Positions 63,925 to 64,000 of a stretch of DNA of 64,000 nt are shown here, one piece after another; the first letter of the stretch is position 1, and each line of letters begins with the position of its first letter. The notes beneath the pieces were generated by a model. It was given only the letters and a program-made list of their open reading frames with translations. It did no database searches and was not told where the DNA came from. Source of the stretch: Casuarius casuarius (taxonomy: Eukaryota; Chordata; Aves; Casuariiformes; Casuariidae). The DNA lies in NCBI GenBank assembly GCA_003342895.1, contig PTFA01000024.1, positions 6,756,580 to 6,820,579 of the forward strand, written 5' to 3'. The translations under genes and the position numbers were made by a program.

Positions 63925-64000
63925 TTTGGTGGAAGGAGTATTCTTAGAAAGCATTAGTGCTTTGTAGATGCGGGGACCGCAATATGGTATCAGGTATACT

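Overview
This is a vertebrate genomic window, most likely from a bird. It carries most of one gene on the + strand, AGTPBP1 (cytosolic carboxypeptidase 1, CCP1, also called Nna1). I recognised 24 exons with consensus splice sites in continuous reading frame (15438-53122). They encode about 1,169 residues, from the initiator Met to just before the short acidic C-terminal tail. The tail exon is not visible, so the gene runs off the right edge. A bird is suggested by compact introns (about 38 kb for 24 exons), few interspersed repeats, CR1-type LINE fossils and old amniote MIR/CR1 relics. In birds AGTPBP1 lies on the Z chromosome; that is general knowledge, and nothing in the window proves it.

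Layout: 1-5270 is AT-rich and contains no gene I can prove. On its minus strand there are weak signs of old or unrecognised exons (1198-1652 with a downstream polyadenylation hexamer, and an open frame at 4372-4647). 5280-6290 is a CpG island, interrupted by a 432-base assembly gap (5537-5968), and is the probable AGTPBP1 promoter and untranslated first exon. A roughly 9 kb first intron leads to exon 2 at 15438, which holds the start codon (15478) preceded by a three-codon upstream ORF in the same frame. Exons 3-11 (21779-31341) encode the N-terminal armadillo-like helical region. Exons 12-14 (33514-36101) encode an acidic, probably disordered linker, including one very large 713-base exon. 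Exons 15-19 (39874-43072) encode the beta-sandwich N-domain typical of cytosolic carboxypeptidases. Exons 20-25 (43944-53122) encode the M14 zinc carboxypeptidase domain, with all zinc ligands and the catalytic glutamate intact. 53123-64000 is intron.

In the cell CCP1 trims glutamates from polyglutamylated tubulin and from other glutamate-ended proteins, and opposes the TTLL polyglutamylases. Everything seen here agrees with a functional copy. Points worth a second look are the tandem acceptors of exon 3, the upstream ORF, the proline-rich ORF entering the promoter gap, the minus-strand exon-like segments, a perfect 32-bp AT palindrome, and several transposon relics. I found no clear novel system.
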